Below are positions 10,501 to 18,277 of a DNA stretch of 64,000 bases, in pieces. The first letter of the stretch is position 1. Each line of letters begins with the position of its first letter. The stretch spans positions 3,877,501-3,941,500 of the forward strand of contig NZ_LR134318.1 in NCBI RefSeq assembly GCF_900636825.1. Direction: 5' to 3'. Under the pieces are notes generated by a model that was given only the letters and a program-made list of their open reading frames with translations, was not told the DNA's origin and did not search any database. Both the position numbers and the translations under genes were made by a program. The DNA comes from Pseudomonas fluorescens (GTDB lineage Bacteria > Pseudomonadota > Gammaproteobacteria > Pseudomonadales > Pseudomonadaceae).

Positions 10501-11704
10501 ACGCGTTCATCAACGAAGGTGCGCTGCCATTATCATCAAAGGGTGAGCCCAGACCCACTATGTCCAGTGGCGTAGCTTGTGCGACGACCGGCGCAAATAT
10601 CTGACTGAAAGACGGCTTGGATTTGGCGAAGTTTTCCAGCGCCACGTAGTGCTCTTTCGGAATATATTTCAAATAATCCTGATATCGACTGGCGCTGCGC
10701 CCCGGCATCAATGTTTCATTGTGGTTAAGCAATAACTGCAATACGCCAACGCGCGCGTTCTTGCCCAAACCTGCCACATCGACACCTGCCATTTCCTTTG
10801 CGAGCGGAGGCAAATAGTCCAGGTCGCTGTAGACGCCGCCCTCCAGACTTTCAACCTGCAGCCGGACAATATCGGACGCTGCGGCAAAGTTGCCTCTCAA
10901 AGAAATCTCACGGTCGTAGGCGGACCAGAGAAAGTGCGATTGAAATGCCTCTCGGGCATTTCTCAGTTGGACCTGCTCGGCGACCATGTCCAGATGGCTC
11001 TGCAGATAACGCGCTCTGGCGGCCTGTAGTTGCGGCCGATCCTGGCCGAACGCTTCGACCAGAAATTCGATGCGCGCTTCATCCGGGCTGAAGCCGCGTC
11101 GTTGGGCCTCCTCGGTAAATCGAGTCACCTCACGACGCAAGGCGAACAGGCGCGATTCGTAGGCATCACGAAGTTGGCGCTGCGACAGCACCTTGTCACC
11201 CGCCGATACCATGGCGTCCGCCTTTGCCGCCTGAATGATCGTGCGGCTGACATCGAAAGCCATCAATGCCTCGGGGTCATACCAGATGTTGAACGTGAAG
11301 TCCTTGGGCGCCTGGGCTTTCCATATATTGAAATAGTCGCGTTGATTGGCGCCGAACGCCGCACCGCCCACCCAGACGAAGTGCATATGATTGGGCACAT
11401 CTTTGCTGACGATCATGAGCGTGTTCTGTAATCGGCGATGATAGTCTTCAACTGTGTTGATCAGGTCGGCTGATTCCCCAGCGTGATTATTTCCGGTCAA
11501 TACGTTCAGCGCGTCCTTGAGCAGACTGATGACCACGAACATATCGCTGGAGGTGTTCTGCAACGCGGCGAGTTCACGATATTCGAGTACAGTTTCGTAG
11601 AGTTTGGTGCCCTTGTACTTTGCCAATGCACTTTCAAACTCAGCAACACTGGCCAAGGCTTCAAATTCCAGACCTTCGTTGTACTTCGTCAATTTTTCAG
11701 ACAA
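4595..11704 (-). CDS. Giant TcdA/TcdB-type glycosyltransferase toxin
   Basis: A 2369-residue protein with the layout of a large glycosylating toxin. Residues 100-500 form a TcdA/TcdB-like glycosyltransferase: NHMHFVWVGG at 105-114, then AAASDIVRLQ and the metal/UDP-sugar DXD motif at Asp294-Asp296. Around 825-945 is a YopT/PaTox (C58)-like cysteine protease pattern: Cys832 (RRCYPLALL), His919 (GNHALLV) and FFEPN with Glu938. Residues 1220-1305 are strongly hydrophobic and fit a TcdA/TcdB pore/translocation region. The remaining ~1050 residues have recurring aromatic strand-like segments that could be beta-propeller or receptor-binding repeats. The only possible start is TTG at 11704: an in-frame TAA lies five codons upstream and an AAGGAA ribosome site about 8 nt before it. 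No chaperone or secretion gene is adjacent. The target is unknown, presumably eukaryotic small GTPases or similar by analogy. Confidence 0.88.
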   Translation of the reverse strand: MSEKLTKYNEGLEFEALASVAEFESALAKYKGTKLYETVLEYRELAALQNTSSDMFVVISLLKDALNVLTGNNHAGESADLINTVEDYHRRLQNTLMIVSKDVPNHMHFVWVGGAAFGANQRDYFNIWKAQAPKDFTFNIWYDPEALMAFDVSRTIIQAAKADAMVSAGDKVLSQRQLRDAYESRLFALRREVTRFTEEAQRRGFSPDEARIEFLVEAFGQDRPQLQAARARYLQSHLDMVAEQVQLRNAREAFQSHFLWSAYDREISLRGNFAAASDIVRLQVESLEGGVYSDLDYLPPLAKEMAGVDVAGLGKNARVGVLQLLLNHNETLMPGRSASRYQDYLKYIPKEHYVALENFAKSKPSFSQIFAPVVAQATPLDIVGLGSPFDDNGSAPSLMNAFIAAHPHAGMTTTTMEIIRYYYDVIEAVEKELNQKGIAWSDDRNIEIIQRKLRETRSPFAGSESLKQIWRNYETKIVTAIFTYHHDGVVPGAQGTIALTGPGALTAGSELFTALQYTERGVAEAKNRQYLRSGYNAATEEDAISGWTERDDADGKWVQDEMQAWRDGKFKARYAGNLAELLKPANTLTFKRGWPVVAGKPVLVTAILQRLIDDLGEPFVRAMTDKLSGEVVFDRSAELTYQERRQVDNQTVTDLPDSVGAQRAGNLNELLVHLARNTLPIEQLSPLQRTVLGGLFGAESVDSVGFAKAWDAARKLARDTDEGGVFGRFAAIEDLLHQRQMPVSNTAVAETITTPGHSSRELKALALTELMTLSQWRQRVAQVHRTAQWEYRTRILNRAGGVREQFFRAGAISARQIPQALLQTPGDPGRRCYPLALLMAAAMTRGESAERALIGRVANASLAPQEPESRALLLALDELRGVPMASIGKPLGAQTLPMIMQTLLASTASSVLLLDTGNHALLVAKIVTGATTTFRFFEPNVAAYGFAEQPSLQHAIEGYLNGDDGELAKVYGLAEASNSKFNVLQLNTAAIADQVLPSSVKVSKLLENTPITGAESITVWEKQSALRTRLLSENSRMGDSLTLLEARHLAQEFELATRQLRSEYSLGGEYLPLLNTVKATADDQYSLTVVDALRPDTTVTVKTTDARFLKIRRRIQRAVEAVVGKHGAPGESDGGSRLSFAFAIQTLVTEMRSREYQAADDPVPALSVALQVQVYVSYAQLSYGVVTDAVQVINLVRQVAASERALVKQQASLSGRVVGRVAAPVGIGFSLVNIGFDIHGLTVATNQEQRSRLATQLVFNVAALALDITALAVGGTVGAAASILSVPLLGVGIGVTAIASNLGAISDKARAVGRHLLMIHTAYGPDGCQIKDGALTFAGEAIITHLDLKARRVRFDSQKFFPTQFATVGLPSYNTNPADLHHAVNIRQALSREDTLEFGKADIQVVVLPCTPLCYYGYEYQLGSSGFAPDDDLLQRLSESWGIYEPLPPGETDGSLRTSYPNILDVWKEQLEFSHGEQRLQLFSTAPFPHILYKLLPVNKPTTITVQLDAHARYLLIPELPKEWHHLLSYDISADSGLSQLTLTPGVSSVRLRQSLPVGSESLEGWKDTVSWLIRAPWVSDQKVEFDRDDLIVDGIRVIGFTGLIQLKDGELFQFNREKNAWLLLSITMDKSPPSGSLMADRAPMLERLRSLAETKRTASGFVPIYNFAIPFELAATVQYGTGYYVVAEQRILYVRDLPESLAQGAVLAAVSGDKAWFYHPDAATVWRVDATTGQVRHAYRLMSPRRGAKIVAAELTAHGQLRVVQEKTSGEQTRFTLEYLIAEDTVTFVHCNAFETVWRDDMLDIDYWKEPLQRFRLPDTKLDEINLANVPMSHWTSADFVGLRGHHQDSVAISGWTRLSDYRFYFNDDPGQDEPVQRILLACGQSDAEAVMVYDVANTSLVRGFTSPQQGEYRPDEILGNEIADVSLAQGRYIVTKADGQMFELAKDGALAFIGVGKRWLDRHPDWLGALPALVAERGRAPFPVIGLADCRQNASLAAWSCDNRLLVSQLGLGEELQLLGMTPDGQAAWLFNVDAGQLYRQPLMTAESARGAFAGGARLVNPQSLPVAQRVWSEWSFAKVEISGQGLLGQTRDGVNLQMVDQQPARIVGVENHWARAEQSGIALKERLQNLLSAQVYAPVLTIENQGDSYTYYVPEQDHLFSVNVRQDGQWAVLLGVQHPKESLLFDPVDGLVLNRGSKNAIWLTDSHAQREGDVLTLESQSEVTDLMPLMVDGVDKLILAFGRLTQRCRVSNEVWQRLDCLVIDRRHSVEQTLSIEHTLVLEMAGLDRLMLSEAGANLLLIDPDSAHTLIVLNPDPEDAGGSVPLYLAFSLAGRDYTFSIEQLRDGLGAQKQSSIDLKTVINLLSG

Positions 11705-12104
11705 AACCCGATTTCCTTATCAGCAATAAAATTCGGCAAGCAAACTTGAACCAGCGAGCTGAATTCATATTTGCCAGATGTAGTTCAACACCGGCGAAGA
11801 CTACTTCAACAAGAAAACGTACAAGAGCAAACTTTCACAACAAACGATTACGGAAATATAAACACATCAAATCGCTGACGCTTCATCACCAGCACAGTCG
11901 TTGATATATCCAGCATCAACAACAGCGCACATAAAATTGTCGGCTTATCAAAACACTCGCCCCGCTATTGAGCTTGAGTTGCTCGGATGCACCGTTTTCG
12001 CGCCGGGACGACCGACGCATTTATCGGTCCGCCGCGTTCTGCGGCAATTGGCACGACCACTGCAACCAATCCCGCGCCTCCTCTTTCCTCCAAGGAATGT
12101 CCCC
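11705..12104. promoter_or_regulatory. AT-rich intergenic region between toxin and codB
   Basis: About 400 bp without a credible gene. It must hold the divergent promoters of the toxin and of codBA. It is visibly AT-richer than its neighbours over 11740-11960, as expected for a silenced, horizontally acquired toxin locus. I see no clear palindromic operator. Confidence 0.4.
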
Positions 12105-13376
12105 ATGACGCAGACCGCTCCCGGCAACGATTACCCGCTCAGCGAAGTTCCCATGCACGCGCGCAAAGGCCTGGCCTCAACGGCGATGGTGTTACTCGGC
12201 TTCACGTTTTTCACCGCGACCATGTTTGCCGGCGGCAAGCTCGGTGTCGCGTTCGGTTTCGCCGAGATGATGGCGGTGATCATTGTCGGCAATCTGCTGC
12301 TCGGTTTGTACGCGGCGGGGCTGGGCTACATTGCCTTCAAGAGCGGGCTCAACTCGGTGCTGATGGGCCGTTTCTGTTTCGGCGAAGTCGGCAGCAAACT
12401 CAGCGACCTGATTCTCGGCTTCACCCAAATTGGCTGGTACGCGTGGGGCACCGCGACGGCGGCGGTGGTGATCGGCAAGTATTTCAATCTCGACGAAGCC
12501 ACGGTGCTGGGGCTGATGGTGCTGTTCGGCCTGGGCTTTTGCGCTACCGCGTATATCGGCTATCGCGGGCTGGAAATTCTGTCCTACGTCGCGGTGCCGG
12601 CGATGCTGTTGCTGCTGATGCTGTCGATGTGGGTCGCGACTTTGAAAGTCGGCGGTTTCGAGGGCTTGCTCAGCGTCGTACCGAGCGGTTCGCTGGACTG
12701 GTCGACCGCAATCACGCTGGTCTTCGGCACCTTCGTCAGCGGCGCGACCCAGGCCACCAACTGGACGCGATTTTCGCGCTCGGCGCGCGTCGCCGTGTTC
12801 GCCAGCCTGATCGGCTTTTTCATCGGCAACGGCTTGATGGTCTTGATCGGTGCGTACGGCGCGATCGTCTATCAGCAGCCAGACGTCGTGGAAGTGCTGC
12901 TGTTGCAGGGTTTCGCCATGGCCGCGATGGCGATGTTGTTGCTGAACATCTGGAGCACTCAGGACAACACCATTTACAACTTCGCCGTCGCCGGCTGCAA
13001 CCTGCTGCGCACCGGCCGACGCAAAACCGTGACCCTGGGCGGCGCGGTGATCGGCACCCTGCTCGCTCTGTTGGGCATGTACGACATGCTGGTGCCTTAT
13101 CTGATTCTGCTCGGCACGGTGATCCCGCCGATCGGCGGAGTGATCATGGCCGACTTCTTCTATCGCTGGCGTGGGCATTACCCGCGTCTGGCCGACGCAC
13201 GGTTGCCCGCCTTCAACTGGCCGGGACTCGGGGCCTACGGCGTCGGCACCCTTGCCGCGTTCAGTTCGCCATGGGTCGCGCCGCTGGTAGGGATCGCCGC
13301 TGCCGCGCTAACGTATGTCATCGTCACCGGTCTGCTCGGCGCCCGTCGCGTCAGCGCACCACTACAAGATCTATAA
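12105..13376 (+). CDS. codB: Cytosine permease (NCS1 family)
   Basis: A 423-residue inner-membrane transporter with about 12 hydrophobic helices. The N-terminal YPLSEVPMHARKGLAS pattern and the following GGKLGVAFGFAEM are typical of CodB-like NCS1 permeases. The ATG at 12105 has an AAGGAA site about 8 nt upstream; the longer open frame from 11901 is not conserved-looking. It lies 13 bp before codA, so the pair form an uptake-and-deamination operon for cytosine salvage. No regulator is adjacent. Confidence 0.92.
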   Translation: MTQTAPGNDYPLSEVPMHARKGLASTAMVLLGFTFFTATMFAGGKLGVAFGFAEMMAVIIVGNLLLGLYAAGLGYIAFKSGLNSVLMGRFCFGEVGSKLSDLILGFTQIGWYAWGTATAAVVIGKYFNLDEATVLGLMVLFGLGFCATAYIGYRGLEILSYVAVPAMLLLLMLSMWVATLKVGGFEGLLSVVPSGSLDWSTAITLVFGTFVSGATQATNWTRFSRSARVAVFASLIGFFIGNGLMVLIGAYGAIVYQQPDVVEVLLLQGFAMAAMAMLLLNIWSTQDNTIYNFAVAGCNLLRTGRRKTVTLGGAVIGTLLALLGMYDMLVPYLILLGTVIPPIGGVIMADFFYRWRGHYPRLADARLPAFNWPGLGAYGVGTLAAFSSPWVAPLVGIAAAALTYVIVTGLLGARRVSAPLQDL

Positions 13377-13389
13377 AAGGATTCGCCTG

Positions 13390-14646
13390 ATGCACATCAT
13401 CAACGCCCGCCTGCGCAACCAGGAAGGCCTGCACGAACTGCACCTGGAAGACGGCCTGATCCACAGCATCGCCCGTCAGACCGAAGCGCCGACGCTCGGC
13501 CCGAATGACCTCGACGCTGGCGGCAATCTGGTCGTGCCGCCCTTCGTCGAGCCGCACATTCACCTCGACGCCACCCTCACCGCCGGCGAGCCGCGCTGGA
13601 ACATGAGCGGCACGTTGTTCGAAGGCATCGAATGCTGGGGCGAACGCAAGGTCACCATTACCGAAGAAGACACCAAGACCCGCGCCAAAAAGACCATTCA
13701 AACCCTGGCGGCCCACGGCATTCAACACGTGCGCACCCACGTCGACGTCACCGACCCGCAACTCACCGCGCTCAAAGCGATGCTCGAAGTGCGCGAGGAA
13801 ACACGTCACCTGATCGATCTGCAAATCGTCGCGTTCCCGCAGGAAGGCATCGAGTCGTTCCGCAATGGTCGCGAGCTGATGGAAGAAGCGATCCGCATGG
13901 GCGCCGATGTGGTCGGCGGCATTCCGCACTTCGAGTACACACGCGATCAAGGCGTCAGTTCGGTGAAATTTCTGATGGACCTGGCCGAGCGCACCGGTTG
14001 CCTGGTCGACGTGCATTGCGACGAAACCGACGACCCGCATTCGCGCTTTCTCGAAGTGCTCGCCGAAGAAGCGCGCAGCCGCGACATGGGTGCTCGCGTT
14101 ACCGCCAGCCACACCACGGCGATGGGCTCCTACGACAACGCCTACTGCGCGAAGCTGTTCCGTTTGCTCGGGCATTCCGGGATCAGTTTTGTGTCCTGCC
14201 CGACCGAAAGCATCCACCTGCAGGGCCGCTTCGACAACTTCCCGAAACGCCGCGGCGTGACCCGCGTGAACGAGTTGCTCGAAGCCGGGATGAACGTGTG
14301 TTTCGGCCAGGATTCCATCGTCGATCCGTGGTATCCGCTGGGCAACGGCAACATTCTGCGCGTGCTCGAAGCCGGCTTGCACATCTGCCACATGCTCGGT
14401 TATCGCAACCTGCAAAGTGCGCTGGATCTGGTCACCGACAACAGCGCCAAAGCCATGCACCTGGGTGAGCGTTATGGTTTGGAACAGGGGCGCCCGGCGA
14501 ATCTGCTGATCCTGTCCGCGGACAGCGATTACGAAGTGATCCGCAGTCAGGGCCTGCCGTTGTATTCGATTCGCGGCGGCAAGGTGTTGATGAAGCGGAC
14601 GATGCCAGTGGTGGAGTTCAGCACTGACCTGAGAGGCGCACCGTAA
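13390..14646 (+). CDS. codA: Cytosine deaminase
   Basis: A 418-residue amidohydrolase that hydrolyses cytosine to uracil and ammonia in the cytosol. Metal-binding PHIHLD (His56, His58), the VDVHCDETDDPHS motif with the catalytic His/Glu, ASHTTAMGSYDN, and FGQDSIVDPWYPLGNGN with the metal Asp are all present. The length matches CodA (about 425). It is directly downstream of codB with a likely shared transcript. It could also accept 5-fluorocytosine or isoguanine-like bases, as known for the family. Confidence 0.95.
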   Translation: MHIINARLRNQEGLHELHLEDGLIHSIARQTEAPTLGPNDLDAGGNLVVPPFVEPHIHLDATLTAGEPRWNMSGTLFEGIECWGERKVTITEEDTKTRAKKTIQTLAAHGIQHVRTHVDVTDPQLTALKAMLEVREETRHLIDLQIVAFPQEGIESFRNGRELMEEAIRMGADVVGGIPHFEYTRDQGVSSVKFLMDLAERTGCLVDVHCDETDDPHSRFLEVLAEEARSRDMGARVTASHTTAMGSYDNAYCAKLFRLLGHSGISFVSCPTESIHLQGRFDNFPKRRGVTRVNELLEAGMNVCFGQDSIVDPWYPLGNGNILRVLEAGLHICHMLGYRNLQSALDLVTDNSAKAMHLGERYGLEQGRPANLLILSADSDYEVIRSQGLPLYSIRGGKVLMKRTMPVVEFSTDLRGAP

Positions 14647-14652
14647 ATCCAA

Positions 14653-14741
14653 TGTGGGAGCGAGCCTGCTCGCGAAGAGGTTGGCACATCCGCCATCATC
14701 GCCTCAGACATACCGCTTTCGCGAGCAGGCTCGCTCCCACA
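14653..14741. repeat. Inverted repeat of the GTGGGAGCGAGCCTGCTCGC type
   Basis: A second class of Pseudomonas intergenic palindrome. Two arms of TGTGGGAGCGAGCCTGCTCGC face each other about 48 nt apart, and a third partial copy lies near 14783-14812. It probably ends the codBA transcript. Confidence 0.75.
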
Positions 14742-14821
14742 GGTTCGGTGTTCGAACATGCTATTTGTGTTCGCACAAAACCCTGTGGGAGCCTGGCTTG
14801 CCAGCGATGGCGGGGTTGAAT

Positions 14822-15518
14822 TCAGCCGATCAATTGCGCCGTGCCAAACAGCCTGACCCGCACCAGTTCTCCGTCATCCGTCTCCAGCAAAATCGGCGCC
14901 GTGCCGCCGGGCATGAGCACTTGCACCTCACCCGCCACGACCCAACCCGCTCGCCACGCCGCACAGGCCACCGCACTGGCGCTGGTGCCGGATGAAGCCG
15001 TCGGCCCTTCGCCACGTTCAAAGACTCGCGCAACGACGCGCTGCGCTGACTGAAGTACCGCCCATTGTAGATTGACGCCCGTCGGGCAGGTTCTCCGGCG
15101 CCCGACGGCATGGCGTAGGCGATTTCTGTCAGGCCTTCGCACGGTGGTGATTCGCGCATTTGTTCGTTGCCCGGCAAAGCTGCCGCGTCAGCGAGCAGCG
15201 TCACGGAGAGAAACTCGTCAGGCCGTTGCCACTGCGCTCGGCAAGGGAGCCGTCGGTGTTGACGATCAGCACATCGAACGGTGGCGAGGTCTGGAACGGG
15301 CCGATCAGCAGGCCGTCGCTGCGGTGGGATTTGCTGTTCGGTGGACGCTGGCCATCAGGCCAGTCGCAGCAGAGCTTGATGGCCGCCTCGCTCCAAGACT
15401 GGCGGGAGGACGCAAATTCGGCAGCGCTGGCAGGCAAATCAATGCCCGCCTCGCGCAAGGCTTGCGGCCGAACCACACCATAAACATTGCCCCGCGCGTC
15501 ATATAACTGCGTCATCAC
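14822..15518 (-). pseudogene. Frameshifted DapF-like (PLP-independent epimerase fold) gene
   Basis: Three consecutive minus-strand frames together give one DapF-like protein. It starts MTQLYDARGNVYG and reads through AERSGNG, then shifts near 15200-15215 into TLLADAAALPGNEQ. It shifts again near 15050-15070 into FERGEGPTASSGTSASA and ends GTAQLIG. Diaminopimelate epimerases use a Cys pair in (C)GNG and AxxCGTG motifs. Here both positions are Ser, so even a repaired protein would probably not be a classical epimerase. The start is the ATG at 15518 or 15515. It is the only broken gene I see in the left 25 kb, so a sequencing error should also be considered. Confidence 0.72.
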
Positions 15519-15564
15519 TCATAATCTTTGCAACCGAAAAAAACCACTGTAAACCGCAATCCAC

Positions 15565-15649
15565 TGTAGGAGCTGCGGCACGCTGCGATCTTTTGACTCT
15601 GATCCTGAAAACACAGATCAAAAGATCGCAGCGTGCCGCAGCTCCTACA
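15565..15649. repeat. Inverted REP pair (REPIN-like)
   Basis: Long-armed palindrome of the REP class (TGTAGGAGCTGCGGCACGCT and complement), with a GCACGCT variant of the usual core. It sits between the divergent DapF-like and MFS genes. Confidence 0.85.
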
Positions 15650-15753
15650 GGAGAAGGTAGGATGTCGCCAGTACTTCCTCGAATGACTGGCGATCGAACC
15701 TCAACGCCGAATCAATGTCCTTCGGGGACGCGAAGTTTTTGCCAAGGATCGAT

Positions 15754-16905
15754 ATGACCAGCCTCAACGCCCAAGCCACCTTCGTCCCCGGACGCCTGCA
15801 GCAGATGTCCACGCGCATCGCTTTTTTCATCGCCGGGCTCGGCATTGCCGCGTGGGCGCCGTTGGTGCCATATGCCAAGGCGCGCGCCGGGTTGGATGAA
15901 GGTACGTTGGGCCTGTTGCTGTTGTGTCTCGGGGTCGGTTCGATTCTGGCGATGCCGCTGGCGGGGATTCTGGCCACGCGGTTCGGTTGCCGGCGCGTTG
16001 CCACGGGCGGCACGCTGCTGATCTGCGCGGCATTGCCTTTGCTGGCAACGGTGTCATCGATACCAGCGCTGATCGCCACGCTGTTCATGTTCGGTGCCGG
16101 GCTCGGCACGGTGGACTCGACGGTGAACCTGCAAGCGGTGATCGTCGAACGCGCCAGCGGCAAGAACATGATGTCGGGCTTTCACGGCTTGTTCAGCCTC
16201 GGCGGGATTGTCGGCGCGGCGGGCGTCAGCGCCCTGCTCGGCCTCGGATTGACGCCGCTGGCCGCGATGCTGGTGGTGGTCGTGGTGCTAATCGCGGCGC
16301 TGTTCAAATGCGTGCCGCACATGTTGCCTTACGGCAGTGAAAGCTCGGGCCCGGCATTCGCCATCCCCCACGGCATCGTGCTGTTTATCGGCGGGATGTG
16401 CTTCATCGTATTTCTCACCGAGGGCGCGGCGCTGGACTGGAGTGCAGTGTTCCTGGCGCAGGAGCGAGGTATCGACACGGCGTACGCAGGGTTGGGTTAC
16501 GCGGCGTTTGCCCTGACCATGACCGCCGGACGTTTGATGGGCGACCGCATCGTGCGGATGGTCGGTGCGACGCGAATCATTTTGTTTGGCGGTCTGTTGG
16601 CGGCGGCCGGGCTGTTTCTCGCTACGTTCGCGCCGAGCTGGCAAGCGGCGCTGGTCGGCTATGCGCTGGTTGGCGCTGGCTGCTCGAACATTGTGCCGGT
16701 GCTGTACACGGCGGTGGGCAAGCAGACGGTGATGCCGGAAAGCATTGCGGTGCCGGCGATTACCACGCTGGGTTATGCGGGGATTCTGGCGGGGCCGGCG
16801 GTGATCGGCTTTGTCGCGCATGCCAGCAGTTTGAGTTTTGCCTTTGGCTTGATGGCGTTGCTGTTAGTGGCCGTGGCCATCGGCGGGAAAGTATTGAAAG
16901 TCTGA
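15754..16905 (+). CDS. MFS transporter (YbjJ/FucP-like 12-TM permease)
   Basis: A 383-residue integral membrane protein with about 12 hydrophobic segments. LATRFGCRRVATGG is the MFS loop 2-3 signature and MSGFHGLFSLGGIVGA is a pattern common in YbjJ-type MFS proteins. The ATG at 15754 follows an AAGGA site by 5-6 nt; the upstream ATG at 15715 gives a less likely extension. It is flanked by REP elements on both sides, so it is probably monocistronic. Its substrate is unknown. Confidence 0.82.
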   Translation: MTSLNAQATFVPGRLQQMSTRIAFFIAGLGIAAWAPLVPYAKARAGLDEGTLGLLLLCLGVGSILAMPLAGILATRFGCRRVATGGTLLICAALPLLATVSSIPALIATLFMFGAGLGTVDSTVNLQAVIVERASGKNMMSGFHGLFSLGGIVGAAGVSALLGLGLTPLAAMLVVVVVLIAALFKCVPHMLPYGSESSGPAFAIPHGIVLFIGGMCFIVFLTEGAALDWSAVFLAQERGIDTAYAGLGYAAFALTMTAGRLMGDRIVRMVGATRIILFGGLLAAAGLFLATFAPSWQAALVGYALVGAGCSNIVPVLYTAVGKQTVMPESIAVPAITTLGYAGILAGPAVIGFVAHASSLSFAFGLMALLLVAVAIGGKVLKV

Positions 16906-16906
16906 A

Positions 16907-17001
16907 GCAAAAGATCGGAGCCTGCGGCAGCTCCTACAGGGAACGCATTCCAATGTAGGAGCTGCCGCAGGCTCGGGCCGCGATCGGACGATCTTTTGAT
17001 C
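16907..17001. repeat. Inverted REP pair
   Basis: Two REP units in opposite orientation directly after the MFS stop codon, the second with a short GGGCCGCGATCGGAC insertion. It may act as the transcription end of the MFS gene. Confidence 0.8.
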
Positions 17002-17158
17002 TTCGGCAAAGAAACACCAGTCACACAACGACTTTGGCGCCTCCACATCCCCGTCTAACCCGCAATCTGACGATTAACCAAAAAAACCAATTGCCACGAA
17101 ATATTACTAGCGTCATATTACACGCGTAATAACCAGCCCTTCCCCGCAGGTATACGCG

Positions 17159-18277
17159 ATGACCAGCATGCCCATCCCCGAACCCGATCTCACGGTCGTG
17201 ACCCAGCGCAAACCGTCACTGCTCAAACGCCTGCTCATCCCCGCCACCGGGTTGATCGCGCTGGTTTTCGCTGGGCTGTACGCCGTGCATTGGTGGGGTG
17301 CCGGGCGCTTTTTGGAAGAAACCGACGATGCCTATATCGGCGGCGACGTCACGGTGATTGGGCCCAAGGTCTCCGGTTACATTGATGAAGTGCTGGTCAG
17401 CGACAACCAGCACGTGAAGGCCGGCGACGTGTTGATCCGGCTCGACGCCCGCGATTACCGGGCCAATCTGGCCAAGGCCGAAGGCGCTGTGGCTGCCGAG
17501 CAAGCGCTGCTGGCCAACCTCGACGCCACCGAACAATTGCAACACGCGGTGATCGGCCAGGCCCGCGCCGGCATCGATGCCGCCGCTGCGGAAACCGCGC
17601 GTTCGCGCGATGACAACCTGCGCTACAAACGTTTGGTGAGCACCAACGCCGTGTCAGTGGAAAGTGCGCAGCGCGCCGACGCCACCTTCAAAACCGCACA
17701 CGCTCTCAGTGCCCGCGCCCAGGCCGAACTGCTTGCCGCGCAACGCCAACTGGCGGTCATCGAAACGCAAAAACAACAGGCCCGCGCCGCCCTGCAACAA
17801 GCCCGCGCCGAGCGTGACCTGGCACAACTGAACCTCGACTACACCGAACTGCGCGCACCGGTCGACGGCGTGATTGGCAATCGCCGCGCGCGGGTTGGCG
17901 CTTACGCGCAGGCCGGCTCGCAGCAATTGTCGGTGGTGCCGGCCAGCGGTTTGTGGGTCGACGCCAATTTCAAGGAAGACCAATTGGCGCGGATGAAGCC
18001 CGGCCAGCGCGTCAGCATCCGCGCCGATGTGCTGTCCGGGCAGGAATTCCACGGACGCCTCGACAGCCTCGCCCCTGCGACCGGTTCGCAGTTCAGCGTG
18101 TTGCCGCCGGAAAACGCCACCGGCAATTTCACCAAAATCGTCCAGCGCGTGCCGGTGCGCGTCCTTCTTGACCCGGCCGACGGCGTGCTCGGCCATTTGC
18201 GTCCGGGACTGTCGGTGACGGCTGAAGTCGACACCCGCGCCGAGCCTGAGGCCGCCGCCGTGGCTGCTGCGCCATGA
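17159..18277 (+). CDS. HlyD/EmrA-type membrane fusion protein
   Basis: A 372-residue periplasmic adaptor anchored by one membrane helix (about residues 23-43). The biotinyl-lipoyl-like half ETDDAYIGGDVTVIGPKVSG is followed by a long alpha-helical hairpin rich in Ala/Gln (about 95-220), the second lipoyl half LNLDYTELRAPVDGVIGN, and a beta-barrel domain. EmrA proteins link an inner-membrane MFS exporter to an outer-membrane channel. The stop overlaps the start of the MFS gene (ATGA). No outer-membrane factor is encoded here, so a TolC/OprM-like channel elsewhere must be used. Confidence 0.9.
   Translation: MTSMPIPEPDLTVVTQRKPSLLKRLLIPATGLIALVFAGLYAVHWWGAGRFLEETDDAYIGGDVTVIGPKVSGYIDEVLVSDNQHVKAGDVLIRLDARDYRANLAKAEGAVAAEQALLANLDATEQLQHAVIGQARAGIDAAAAETARSRDDNLRYKRLVSTNAVSVESAQRADATFKTAHALSARAQAELLAAQRQLAVIETQKQQARAALQQARAERDLAQLNLDYTELRAPVDGVIGNRRARVGAYAQAGSQQLSVVPASGLWVDANFKEDQLARMKPGQRVSIRADVLSGQEFHGRLDSLAPATGSQFSVLPPENATGNFTKIVQRVPVRVLLDPADGVLGHLRPGLSVTAEVDTRAEPEAAAVAAAP

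Noticed and set aside
12192..13178. Minus-strand open frame of 328 codons opposite codB
   Set aside because: Asp/Gln/His-rich shadow composition without motifs.
11987..13390. Plus-strand 467-codon frame overlapping codB
   Set aside because: It is in the +1 frame of codB and extremely Arg/Asp-rich. codB has the hydrophobic helices of a permease.
13351..14652. Minus-strand open frame of 433 codons opposite codA
   Set aside because: A mirror frame of high-GC codA. codA itself has all catalytic motifs on the plus strand.
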